DNA of 64,000 nt from Meconema thalassinum. Its lineage: Eukaryota > Arthropoda > Insecta > Orthoptera > Tettigoniidae. Under the pieces are notes generated by a model. That model saw only the letters and a program-made list of their open reading frames with translations, did not search any database and was not told where the DNA came from. The stretch is from NCBI GenBank assembly GCA_946902985.2, contig OX336388.2, positions 1,697,901,978 through 1,697,965,977 on the forward strand, in the 5' to 3' direction. Position numbers and translations under genes: made by a program. Below, one piece after another: positions 39,101 to 53,357 of this stretch; the first letter of the stretch is position 1, and each line of letters begins with the position of its first letter.

Positions 39101-42100
39101 CAGGTAACAGTAACTTCGATACTAATTATGACAAATAACTGTAACTTCGTTACTAATTATGACAAGTAACTCTAATTTTGATAAAAAATTATGGCAGGTA
39201 ACTGTAACTTCGATACTAATTAATACAGGTAACAGTTACTTCGATACAAATTATGACAGGTTACTGTAACATCGTTACTAATTAAGACAAGTAACTGTAA
39301 CTTCGATACTAATTATGACAAGTAACTGTAACTTCGATACTTATTATGACAGGTAACTGTAACTTAATTACTAATTATGACAAGAAACTGTAACTTCGAT
39401 ACTAATTATGACAGGTAAATGTAACTTCGATACTAATTATGACAAGTAACTGTAACTTCGATACTAATTATGACAGGTAACAGTAACTTCGATATTAATT
39501 ATGACAAGTAACAGTAACTTCGATAGTAATTATGACAAGTAACTGTAATGTCGATACAAATTTTTGCAGGTAACTGTAACTTCGATACTAATTATGACAG
39601 GTAACAGTAACTACGATACTTATTACGACAAGCAACTGTAACTTCGATACTAATTATGACAGGTAACAGTAACTTCGTTACTAATTATGACATGTAACAG
39701 TAACTTCGATAATAATCATGACAAGTAACTGTAACTTCGATACTAATTATGACAGGTAACTGTAACTTCCTTACTAATTATGACAAGTAACTGTAATTTC
39801 GTTACAAATTATGGCAGGTAATTGTAATTTCGGTACTAATTATGACAGGTAACAGTAACTTCGATACTAATTATGACAAGTAACAGTAACTTCGATACTA
39901 ATTATGACAAGTAACTGTTACTTCGATACTAATTATGACAGGTAACAGTAACATCGATACTAATTATGACAAGTAACTCTTACTTTTTTACTAATTATGA
40001 CAGGTAACAGCAACTTCGATACTAATTATGACAAATAACTATAACTTCGGTACAAATTATGACAGGTAACTGCAACTTCGATACTAATTATGACAAGAAA
40101 AACTGTAATTTTGATAAAAAATTATTGAAGATAACTGTAACTTCAATACTAATTATGACAGGTAACAGTAACTTCGATACTAATTATGACAGGTAACTGT
40201 AACTTCGTTACTTATTATGACAAGTAACTTTAATTTCGATACTAATTATGGCAGGTTACTGTAACTTCGTTACTAATTATGACAAGTCCCTGTAACTTCG
40301 ATACAAATTATGGGAGGTAATTGTAATTTCGATACATATTATGACAGATAACAGTAACTTCGATACTAATTATGACAAGTAACAGTAACTTCGATACTAA
40401 TTATGACAAGTAACTGTTACTTCGATACTAATTATGACAGGTAACTGTAACTTCGTTACTAATTATGACAAGTAACTGTAATTTCGATTCAAATTTTTGC
40501 AGGTAACTGTAACTTCGATACTTATTATGACAGGTAACAGTAACTTCGATACTAATTATGACAAGTAACTTTAATTTCGATACTAATTATGGCAGGTAAC
40601 TGTAACTTCGTTACTAATTATGACAAGTCCCTGTAATTTCGATACAAATTATGGCAGGTAACTGTGACTTCGATACTAATTATGTCAGGTAACAGTAACT
40701 TCGGTACTAATTATGACAGGAAACTGTAACTTCGTTTCTAATTATGACAATTAACTGTAATTTCGAAACAAATTATGACAGGTAACTGTAACTTCGTTAC
40801 TAATTATGACAAGTAACTGTAATTTCGATACAAATTATGGCAGGTAACAGTACCTTCGATACTAATTATGACAGGTAACTGTAACTTCGATACTAATTAG
40901 GACAAGGAACTGTAACTTCGATACAAATTATGGCAGGTAACTGTAACTTTGATACTAATTATGACAGGTAACAGTAACTTCGTTACTAATTATGACAAAT
41001 AACAGTAATTTTGATAAAAAATTATGGTAGGTAACTGTAACTTCAATACTAATTATGACAGGTAAAAGTAACTTCGATACTAATTATGACAGGTATCTGT
41101 AACTTCGTTACTAATTATGACAAGTAACTTTAATTTCTATACTAATTATGGCAAGTAACAGTAACTTCGTTACTAATTATGACAAGTCCCTGTAATTTCA
41201 ATACAAATTATGGCAGGTAACTGTAACATCGATGCTATTTATGTCAGGTAACAGTAACTTCGATACTGATTATGACAGGAAACTGTAACTTCGTTACTAA
41301 ATATGACAAGTAACTGTAATTTCGATACAAATAATGACAGGAAACTGTAACTTCGTTACTAATTATGACATGTAACTGTAATCTCGATACAAATTATGGC
41401 AGGTAACAGTACCTTCGATACTAATTATGACAGGTAACTGTAACTTCGATACTTATTATGACAAGGAACTGTAATTTCTATACAAAATATGGCAGGAAAC
41501 TGTAACTTTTATACTAATTATAACAGGTAACAGTAACTTCGATACTAATTATGACAAGTAACTGTAACTTCGTTACTAATTATGACAAGTAACTCTAATT
41601 TTGATAAAAAATTATGGCAGGTAACTGTAACTTCGATACTAATTAATACAGGTAACAGTAACTTCGATACTAATTCTGACAGGTTACTGTAACATCGTTA
41701 CTAATTATGTCAAGTAACTGTAACTTCGATACTAATTATGACAAGTATCTGTAATTTCGATACAAATTTTGGCAGGTAACTGTAACTTCGATACTAATTA
41801 TGACAGGTAACAGTAACTTCGATACTAATTATGACAGGTAACTGTAACTTCGATACTTATTATGACAAGGAACTGTAATTCCGATACAAATTATGGCAGG
41901 TAACTGTAACTTTGAAACTAATTATGACAGGTAACAGTAACTTCGATACTAATTATGACAAGTAACTGTAACTTCGTTACTAATTATGACAAGTAACTCT
42001 AATTTTGATAAAAAATTATGGCAGGTAACTGTAACTTCGATACTAATTAATACAGGTAACAGTTACTTCGATACAAATTATGACAGGTTACTGTAACATC

Positions 42101-43518
42101 GTTACTAATTATGACATGTAACTGTAACTTCGATACTAATTATGATAAGTAACTGTAACTTCGATACTTATTATGACAGGTAACTGTAACTTAATTACTA
42201 ATTATGACAAGAAACTGTAACTTCGATAATAATTATGACAGGTAAATGTAACTTCGATACTAATTATGACAAGTAACTGTAACTTCGATACTAATTATGA
42301 CAGGTAACAGTAACTTCGATATTAAATATGACAAGTAACAGTAACTTCGATACTAATTATGACAAGTAACTGTAATTTCGATACAAATTTTTGCAGGTAA
42401 CTGTAACTTCGATACTAATTATGACAGGTAACAGTAACTACGATACTTATTATGACAAGTAACTGTAACTTCGATACTAATTATGACAGGTAACAGTAAC
42501 TTCGTTACTAATTATGACAGGTAACAGTAACTTCGATAATAATCATGACAAGTAACTGTAACTTCGATACTAATTATGACAGGTAACTGTATCTTCCTTA
42601 CTAATTATGACAAGTAACTGTAATTTCGTTACAAATTATGGCAGGTAATTGTAATTTCGGTACTAATTATGACAGGTAACAGTAACTTCGATACTAATTA
42701 TGACAAGTAACAGTAACTTCGATACTAATTATGACAAGTAACTGTTACTTCGATACTAATTATGACAGGTAACAGTAACATCGATACTAATTATGACAAG
42801 TAACTGTAACTTTTTTACTAATTATGACAGGTAACAGCAACTTCGATACTAATTATGACAAGTAACTATAACTTCGATACAAATTATGACAGGTAACTGC
42901 AACTTCGATACTAATTATGACAAGAAACTGTAATTTTGATAAAAAATTATTGAAGGTAACTGTAACTTCAATACTAATTATGACAGGTAACAGTAACTTC
43001 GATACTAATTATGAAAAGTAACTGTAATTTCGATACAAATTATGGCAGGTAACAGTACCTTCGATACTAATTATGACAGGTAACTGTAACTTCGATACTA
43101 ATTAGGACAAGGAACTGTAACTTCGATACAAATTATGGCAGGTAACTGTAACTTTGATACTAATTATGACAGGTAACAGTAACTTCGATACACATTATGA
43201 CCAGTAACTATAACTTCGATACAAATTATGACAGGTAACTGTAACTTCAAAACTAATTATGACAAGAAACTCTAACTTCGTTACTAATTATGACAAATAC
43301 CAGTAATTTTGATAAAAAATTATGGTAGGTAACTGTAACTTCAATACTAATTATGACAGGTAACAGTAACTTCGATACTAATTATGACAGGTAACTGTAA
43401 CTTCGTTACTAATTATGACAAGTAACTTTAATTTCTATACTAATTATGGCAGGTAACTGTAACTTCGTTACTAATTATGACAAGTCCCTGTAATTTCGAT
43501 ACAAATTATGGCAGGTAA
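36176..43518 (+). repeat. Long satellite segment, copy 2 of the 36.18-kb-spaced duplication
   Basis: Partner of 1-7,340, with landmark offsets of 36,175-36,178. Copy 2 is longer by about four monomers after 43,518, where the TGCTATTTATGTCAGG series is present that copy 1 skips. Scattered single-base differences suggest an older event than the 2,542-bp tandem pair, but identity was not calculated. Confidence 0.85.
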
Positions 43519-44587
43519 CTGTAACATCGATGCTATTTATGTCAGGTAACAGTAACTTCGATACTACTTATGACAGGAAACTGTAACTTCGTTACTAAAT
43601 ATGACAAGTAACTCTAATTTTGATAAAAAATTATGGCAGGTAACTGTTACTTCGATACTAATTAATACAGGTAACAGTAACTTCGATACTAATTATGGCA
43701 GGTAACTGTAACTTCGATACTAATTATGACAGGTAACAGTTACTTCGATACTAATTATGACAAGTAACTGTAACTTCGATACTAATTATGACAGGTAACT
43801 GTAACTTCGTTACTAATTATGACAAGTAACTGTAATTTCGTTACAAATTATGGCAGGTAATTGTAATTTCGATACTAATTATGACAGGTAACAGTTACTT
43901 CGATACTAATTATGACAAGTAACAGTAACTTCGATACTAATTATGACAAGTAACTGTAACATCGATACTAATTATGACAGGTAACTGTAACTTCTTTACT
44001 AAATATGACAATTAATTGTAATTTCGATACAAATTTTGGCAGGTAAATCTAACTTCGATACTTATTATGACAGCTAACAGTAACGTCGATACTAATTATG
44101 ACAAGTAACTTCGATATTAATTACGACAAGTAACTGTAACTTCGATACTAATTATGACAGGTAACTGTAACTTCGTTACTAATTATGACAAGTAACTGTA
44201 ACTTCGATAAAAATTATGGCAGGTAACTGTAACTTCGATACTAATTACTACAGGTAACAGTAACTTCGATACTAATTATGACAGGTTACTGTAACATCGT
44301 TACTAATTATGTCAAGTTATTGTAACTTCGATACTAATTATGACAAGTAACTGTAACTTCGATACTTATTATGACAGGTAACTGTAATTTCGATTAAAAT
44401 TATGGCAGGTAACTGTAACTTCGATACTTATTATGACAGGTAACAGTAACTTCGATACTAATTATAACAAGTAACTATAACTTCGATACAAATTATGACA
44501 GGTAACTGTAACTTCGATACTAATTATGACAAGAAACTCTAACTTCGTTACTAATTATGACAAGTAACAGTAATTTTGATCAAATAT
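43321..44587 (+). repeat. 1,267-bp higher-order unit, copy 1
   Basis: Landmarks repeat at exactly 1,267 bp: TCTATAC (43,434 and 44,701), the AACTCTAATTTTG start (43,610 and 44,877) and the 25-bp short monomer (44,101 and 45,368). The unit is 41 monomers with one short by a GTAACT hexamer and small length changes elsewhere. Confidence 0.88.
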
Positions 44588-45854
44588 TATGGTAGGTAAC
44601 AGTAACTTCAATACTAATTATGACAGGTAACAGTAACTTCGATACTAATTATGACAGGTAACTGTAACTTCGTTACTAATTATGACAAGTAACTTTAATT
44701 TCTATACTAATTATGGCAGGTAACTGTAACTTCGTTACTAATTATGACAAGTCCCTGTAATTTCGATACAAATTATGGCAGGTAACTGTAACATCGATGC
44801 TATTTATGTCAGGTAACAGTAACTTCGATACTAATTATGACAGGAAACTGTAACTTCGTTACTAAATATGACAAGTAACTCTAATTTTGATAAAAAATTA
44901 TGGCAGGTAACTGTTACTTCGATACTAATTAATACAGGTAACAGTAACTTCGATACTAATTATGGCAGGTAACTGTAACTTCGATACTAATTATGACAGG
45001 TAACAGTTACTTCGATACTAATTATGACAAGTAACTGTAACTTCGATACTAATTATGACAGGTAACTGTAACTTCGTTACTAATTATGACAAGTAACTGT
45101 AATTTCGTTACAAATTATGGCAGGTAATTGTAATTTCGATACTAATTATGACAGGTAACAGTTACTTCGATACTAATTATGACAAGTAACAGTAACTTCG
45201 ATACTAATTATGACAAGTAACTGTAACATCGATACTAATTATGACAGGTAACTGTAACTTCTTTACTAAATATGACAATTAATTGTAATTTCGATACAAA
45301 TTATGGCAGGTAAATCTAACTTCGATACTTATTATGACAGCTAACAGTAACTTCGATACTAATTATGACAAGTAACTTCGATGTTAATTATGACAAGTAA
45401 CTGTAACTTCGATACTAATTATGACAGGTAACTGTAACTTCGTTACTAATTATGACAAGTAACTGTAACTTCGATAAAAATTATGGCAGGTAACTGTAAC
45501 TTCGATACTAATTACTACAGGTAACAGTAACTTCGATACTAATTATGACAGGTTACTGTAACATCGTTACTAATTATGTCAAGTTATTGTAACTTCGATA
45601 CTAATTATGACAAGTAACTGTAACTTCGATACTTATTATGACAGGTAACTGTAATTTCGATTAAAATTATGGCAGGTAACTGTAACTTCGATACTTATTA
45701 TGACAGGTAACAGTAACTTCGATACTAATTATGACAAGTAACTATAACTTCGATACAAATTATGACAGGTAACTGTAACTTCGATACTAATTATGACAAG
45801 AAACTCTAACTTCGTTACTAATTATGACAAGTAACAGTAATTTTGATCAAATAT
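44588..45854 (+). repeat. 1,267-bp higher-order unit, copy 2
   Basis: Tandem partner of 43,321-44,587. Its last shared landmark is the GATCAAATATTATGG monomer (44,578 and 45,845). Most of this copy also takes part in the 11.3-kb-spaced duplication. Confidence 0.88.
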
Positions 45855-48800
45855 TATGGTAGGTAACAGTAACTTCAATACTAATTATGACAGGTAACAG
45901 TAACTTCGATACTAATTATGACAGGTAACTGTAACTTCGATACTAATTATGACAAATAACTTTAATTTCGATAATAATTATGGTAGGTAACTGTAACTTC
46001 GATACTAATTATGACAAGTCCCTGAAATTTCGATACAAATTATGGCAGGTAACTGTAACATCGATACTATTTATGTCAGGTAACAGTAACTTCGATACTA
46101 ATTATGACAGGAATCTGTAACTTCGTTACTAAATATGACAAGTAACTGTAATTTCGATACAAATAATGACAGGTAACTGTAACTTCGTTACTAATTATGA
46201 CATGTAACTGTAATTTCGATACAAATTATGGCAGGTAACAGTACCTTCGATACTAATTATGACAGGTTACTGTAACTTCGATACTTATTATGACAAGGAA
46301 CTGTAATTTCTATACAAAATATGGCAGGAAACTGTAACTTTTATACTAATTATGACAGGTAACAGTCACTTCGATACTACTTATGACAAGTAACTGTAAC
46401 TTCATTACTAATTATGAAAAGTAACTCTAATTTTGATAAAAAATTATGGCAGGTAACTGTAACTTCGATACTAATTAATACAGGTAACAGTAACTTCGAT
46501 ACTAATTCTGACAGGTTACTGTAACATCGTTACTAATTATGTCAAGTAACTGTAACTTCGATACTAATTACGACAAGTAACTGTAACGTCGATACTTATT
46601 ATGACAGGTAACTGTAACTTCATTACTAATTATGACAAGAAACTGTAACTTCGATACTAATTATGGCAGGTAACTGTAACTTCGATACTAATTATGACAA
46701 ATAACTGTAACTTCGATACTAATTATGACAAGTAACTGTAACTTCGATACTTATTATGACAGGTAACAGTAACATCGATATTTATTATGACAAGTAACAG
46801 TAACTTCGATACTAATTATGACAAGTAACTGTAATTTCGATACAAATTTTGGCAGGTAACTGTAACTTTGATACTAATTATGACAGGTAACAGTAACTTC
46901 GATACTAATTATGACAAGTAACTGTAACATCGATACCAATCATGACAGGTAACTGTAACTTCGTTACTAATTATGACAAGTAACTGTAATTTCGATACAA
47001 ATTATGGCAGGTAACTGTAACTTCGATACTAATTATGACAGGTAACAGTAACTTCGATACTAATTATGGCAGGTAACTGTAACATCGATACTAATTATGA
47101 CAGGTAACAGTTACTTCGATACTAATTATGACAAGTAACTGTAACTTCGATACTAATTATGACAGGTAACTGTAACTTCGTTACTAATAATGACAAGTAA
47201 CTGTAATTTCTTTACAAATTATGGCAGGTAATTGTAATTTCGATACTAATTATGACAGGTAACAGTAACTTCGATACTAATTATGACAAGTAACAGTATC
47301 TTCGATTCTAATTATGACAAGTAACTGTAATTTCGATTAAAATTATGACAGGTAACTGTAACTTCGATACTTATTATAACAGGTAACAGTAACTTCGATA
47401 CTAATTATGACAAGTAACTGTAATTTCGATACAAATTTTGGCAGGTAACTGTAACTTCGATACTAATTATGACAGGTAACAGTAACATCGATACTAATTA
47501 TGACAGGTAACAGTAACTTCGTTACTAATTATGACAAGTAACTGTAATTTCGATACAAATTATGGCAGGTAACAGTAACTTCGATACTAATTACTACAGG
47601 TAACAGTAACTTCGATACTAATTATGCCAGGTTACTGTAACATCGTTACTTATTATGTCAAGTAATTGTAACTTCGATACTAATTATGACATGTAACTGT
47701 AACTTCGTTACTAATTATGACAAGTAACTGTAATTTCGATACAAATTATGGCAGGTAACTGTAACTTCGATACTAATTATGACAGGTAACAGTAACTTCG
47801 ATACTAATTATGGCAGGTAACTGTAACTTCGATACTAATTATGACAGGTAACAGTTACTTCGATACTAATTATGACAAGTAACTGTAACTTCGATACTAA
47901 TTATGACAGGTAACTGTAACTTCGTTACTTATTATGACAAGTAACTGTAATTTCTTTACAAATTATGGCAGGTAATTGTAATTTCGATACTAATTATCAC
48001 AGGTAACAGTAACTTCGATACTAATTATGACAAGTAACTGTAACTTCGATACTAATTATGACAGGTAACTGAAACTTCGTTACTAATTATGACAAGTAAC
48101 TGTAACTTCGATACAAATTATGGCAGGTAACTGTAACTTCGATACTAATTACTACAGGTTACAGTAACTTCGATACTAATTATGACAGGTTACTGTAACA
48201 TCGTTACTAATTATGTCAAGTAATTGTAACTTCGATACTAATTATGACATGTAACTGTAACTTCGATACTTATTATGACAGGTAACTGTAATTTCGATTA
48301 AAATTATGGCAGGTAACTGTAACTTCGATACTAATTATGACAGGTAACAGTAACTTCAATACTAATTATGACAAGTAACTGTAACATCGATACCAATTAT
48401 GACAGGTAACTGTAACTTCGTTACTAATTATGACATCTAACTGTAATTTCGATACAAATTATGGCAGGTAACTGTAACTTCGATACTTATTATGACAGGT
48501 AACAGTAACTTCGATACTAATTATGGCAGGTAACTGTAACTTCGAAACTAATTATGACAGGTAACAGTTACTTCGATACAAATTATGACAAGTAACTGTA
48601 ACTTCGATACTAATTATGACAGGTAACTGTAACGTCGTTACTAATTACGACAAGTAACTGTAATTTCGTTACAAATTATGGCAGGTTATTGTAATTTCGA
48701 TACTAATTATGACAGGTAACTGTAACTTCGTTACTAATTACGACAAGTAACTGTAATTTCGTTACAAATTATGGCAGGTTATTGTAATTTCGATACTAAT

Positions 48801-49295
48801 TATGAGAGGTAACAGTTACTTCGATACTAATTATGACAAGTAACAGTAACTTCGATACAAATTATGACAAGTATCTGTAACTTCGATACAAATTATGGCA
48901 GGTAACTGTAACGTCGATACTAATTACTACAGGTAACAGTAACTTCGATACTAATTATGACAGGTTACTGTAACATCGTTACTAATTATGTCAAGTAATT
49001 GTAACTTCGATACAAATTTTGACAAGTAACTGTAACTTCGATACTTATTATGACAGGTAACTCTAATTTCGATAAAAATTATGGCAGGTAACTGTAACTT
49101 CGATACTAATTATGACAGGTAACAGTAACTTCGATACTAATTATGACAAGTAACTATAACTTCGATACAAATTATGACAGGCAACTGTAACTTCGATACT
49201 AATTATGACAAGAAACTCTAACTTCGTTACTAATTATGACAAGTAACAGTAATTTTGATAAACTATTATGGTAGGTAACTGTAACTTCGATACTA
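44940..49295 (+). repeat. 11.3-kb-spaced duplication, copy 1 (no transposon)
   Basis: The variant order matches 56,258 onwards. Landmarks: ACTAATTATGGCAGG (44,955 and 56,273), the 25-bp monomer (45,368 and 56,687), CCTGAAATT (46,021 and 57,340), TTCGATTCTA (47,301 and 58,620) and GAGAGGT (48,804 and 60,216). The offset is 11,318-11,319, rising to 11,412 after a three-monomer difference. This copy holds the uninterrupted equivalent of the pogo insertion site at about 49,135. Confidence 0.87.
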
Positions 49296-50750
49296 ATTAT
49301 GTCAGGTAACAGTAACTTCGATATTAATTATGACAGGAAACTGTAACTTCGTTACTTATTATGAAAAGTAACTGTAATTTCGATACAAATTATGACAGGT
49401 AACTGTAACTTCGTTACTAATTATGACAAGTAACTGTAATTTCGATACAAATTATGGCAGGTAACAGTACCTTCGATACTAATTATGACATGTATCTGTA
49501 ACTTCGATACTAATTATGACAAGTAATTATAACTTCGATACTAATTATGACAGGTAAATGTAACTTCGATACTAATTATGACAAGTAACTGTAACTTCGA
49601 TACTAATTATGACAAGTAACTGTAATTTCGATACAAATTTTGGCAGGTAACTGTAACTTCGATATTAATTATGACAGGTAACAGTAACTTCGATACTAAT
49701 TATGACAAGTAACTGTAACTTCGATACAAATTATGGCAGGTAACTGTAACTTCGATACTAATTACTACAGGTAACAGTAACTTCGATACTAATTATGACA
49801 GGTTACTCTAACATCGTTACTAATTATGTCAAGTAATTGTAACTTCGATACTAATTATGACAAGTAACTGTAACTTCGTTACTAATTATGACATGTAACT
49901 GTAACTTCGATACAAATTATGGCAGGTAACTGTAACTTCGATACTAATTACTACAGGTAACAGTAACTTCGATACTAATTATGACAGGTTACTGTAACAT
50001 CGTTACTAATTATGTCAAGTAATTGTAACTTCGATACTAATTTTGACATGTAACTGTAACTTCGATACTTATTATGACAAGTAACTGTAATTTCGATTAA
50101 AATTATGGCAGGTAACTGAAACTTCGATACTAATTATGACAGGTAACAGTAACTTCGATACTAATTATGACAAGTAACTGTAATTTCGATACAAATTTTG
50201 GCAGGTAACTGTAACTTCGATACTAATTGTGACAGGTAACAGTAACTTCGATACTAATTATGACAAGTAACTGTAACATCGATACCAATTATGACAGGTA
50301 ACTGTAACTCCGTTACTAATTATGACATGTAACTGTATTTTCGATACAAATTATGGCAGGTAACTGTTACTTCGATACTAATTATGACAGGTAACAGTAA
50401 CTTCGATACTAATTATGGCAGGTAACTGTAACTTCGATACTAATTATGACAGGTAACAGTTACTTCGATACTAATTATGACAGGTAACAGTAACTTCGAT
50501 ACTAATTATGACAAGTAACTGTAACTTCATTACTAATTATGACAAGTAACTCTAATTTTGATAAAAAAATTATGACAGGTAACTGTAACTTCGATACTAA
50601 TTAATACAGGTAATAGTAACTTCGATACTAATTATGACAGGTTACTGTATCATCGTTACTAATTATGACAATTAATTGTAACTTCGATACTAATTATGAC
50701 AAGTAACTGTAACTTCGATACTTATTATGACAGGTAACTGTAACTTAATT
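48361..50750 (+). repeat. 2.4-2.6-kb higher-order unit, copy 1 (2,390 bp)
   Basis: The unit starts at ACTAATTATGACAAG followed by ACATCGATACC, repeated at 50,751. A GACATCTAAC variant (48,432 and 50,822) is shared only by these two copies. The offset is 2,390 bp at the left and 2,607 bp further right, a difference of exactly seven monomers. Confidence 0.88.
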
Positions 50751-53357
50751 ACTAATTATGACAAGTAACTGTAACATCGATACCAATTATGACAGGTAAC
50801 TGTAACTTCGTTACTAATTATGACATCTAACTGTAATTTCGATACAAATTATGGCAGGTAACTGTAACTTCGATACTTATTATGACAGGTAACAGTAACT
50901 TCGATACTAATTATGGCAGGTAACTGTAACTTCGAAACTAATTATGACAGGTAACAGTTACTTCGATACAAATTATGACAAGTAACTGTAACTTCGATAC
51001 TAATTATGACAGGTAACTGTAACGTCATTACTAATTACGACAAGTAACTGTAATTTCGTTACAAATTATGGCAGGTTATTGTAATTTCGATACTAATTAT
51101 GACAGGTAACTGTAACTTCGTTACTAATTACCACAAGTAACTGTAATTTCGTTACAAATTATGGCAGGTTATTGTAATTTCGATACTAATTATGAGAGGT
51201 AACAGTTACTTCGATACTAATTATGACAAGTAACAGTAACTTCGATACAAATTATGACAAGTAACTGTAACTTCGATACTAAATATGACAGGTAACTGTA
51301 ACTTCGTTACTAATTATGACAATTAATTGTAATTTCGATACAAATTTTGGCAGGTAAATCTAACTTCGATACTTATTATGACAGGTAAGAGTAACTTCGA
51401 TACTAATCATGACAAGTAACTGTAACTTCGATACTAATTATGACAGGTAACTGTAACTTCGTTACTAATTATGACAAGTAACTGTAACTTCGATACAAAT
51501 TATGGCAGGTAACTGTAACGTCGATACTAATTACTACAGGTAACAGTAACTTCGATACTAATTATGACAGGTTACTGTAACATCGTTACTAATTATGTCA
51601 AGTAATTGTAACTTCGATACAAATTTTGACAAGTAACTGTAACTTCGATACTTATTATGACAGGTAACTCTAATTTCGATTAAAATTATGGCAGGTAACT
51701 GTAACTTCGATACTAATTATGACAGGTAACAGTAACTTCGATACTAATTATGACAAGTAACTATAACTTCGATACAAATTATGACAGGCAACTGTAACTT
51801 CGATACTAATTTTGACAAGAAACTCTAACTTCGTTACTAATTATGACAAGTAACAGTAATTTTGATAAACTATTATGGTAGGTAACTGTAACTTCGATAC
51901 TAATTATGTCAGGTAACAGTAACTTCGATATTAATTATGACAGGAAACTGTAACTTCGTTACTTATTATGAAAAGTAACTGTAATTTCGATACAAATTAT
52001 GACAGGTAACTGTAACTTCGTTACTAATTATGACAAGTAACTGTAATTTCGATACAAATTATGGCAGGTAACAGTACCTTCGATACTAATTATGACATGT
52101 ATCTGTAACTTCGATACTAATTATGACAAGTAATTATAACTTCGATACTAATTATGACAGGTAAATGTAACTTCGATACTAATTATGACAAGTAACTGTA
52201 ACTTCGATACTAATTATGACAAGTAACTGTAATTTAGATACAAATTTTGGCAGGTAACTGTAACTTCGATATTAATTATGACAGGTAACAGTAACTTCGA
52301 TACTAATTATGACAAGTAACTGTAACTTCGATACAAATTATGGCAGGTAACTGTAACTTCGATACTAATTACTACAGGTAACAGTAACTTCGATACTAAT
52401 TATGACAGGTTACTCTAACATCGTTACTAATTATGTCAAGTAATTGTAACTTCGATACTAATTATGACAAGTAACTGTAACTTCGTTACTAATTATGACA
52501 TGTAACTGTAACTTCGATACAAATTATGGCAGGTAACTGTAACTTCGATACTAATTACTACAGGTAACAGTAACTTCGATACTAATTATGACAGGTTACT
52601 GTAACATCGTTACTAATTATGTCAAGTAATTGTAACTTCGATACTAATTTTGACATGTAACTGTAACTTCGATACTTATTATGACAAGTAACTGTAATTT
52701 CGATTAAAATTATGGCAGGTAACTGAAACTTCGATACTAATTATGACAGGTAACAGTAACTTCGATACTAATTATGACAAGTAACTGTAATTTCGATACA
52801 AATTTTGGCAGGTAACTGTAACTTCGATACTAATTATGACAGGTAACAGTAACTTCGATACTAATTATGACAAGTAACTGTAACATCGATACCAATTATG
52901 ACAGGTAACTGTAACTCCGTTACTAATTATGACATGTAACTGTATTTTCGATACAAATTATGGCAGGTAACTGTTACTTCGATACTAATTATGACAGGTA
53001 ACAGTTACTTCGATACTAATTATGGCAGGTAACTGTAACTTCGATACTAATTATGACAGGTAACAGTTACTTCGATACTAATTATGACAGGTAACAGTAA
53101 CTTCGATACTAATTATGACAAGTAACTGTAACTTCATTACTAATTATGACAAGTAACTCTAATTTTGATAAAAAAATTATGACAGGTAACTGTAACTTCG
53201 ATACTAATTAATACAGGTAATAGTAACTTCGATACTAATTATGACAGGTTACTGTATCATCGTTACTAATTATGACAAATAATTGTAACTTCGATACTAA
53301 TTATGACAAGTAACTGTAACTTCGATACTTATTATGACAGGTAACTGTAACTTAATT
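50751..53357 (+). repeat. 2.4-2.6-kb higher-order unit, copy 2 (2,607 bp)
   Basis: Tandem partner of 48,361-50,750. It carries about seven extra monomers near 51,250-51,470, or copy 1 lost them. GACATGTATCTG (49,487 and 52,094) and GTATCATCG (50,647 and 53,254) fix the 2,607-bp offset. It ends where CTTAATTACTAATTATG recurs at about 53,352. Confidence 0.88.
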
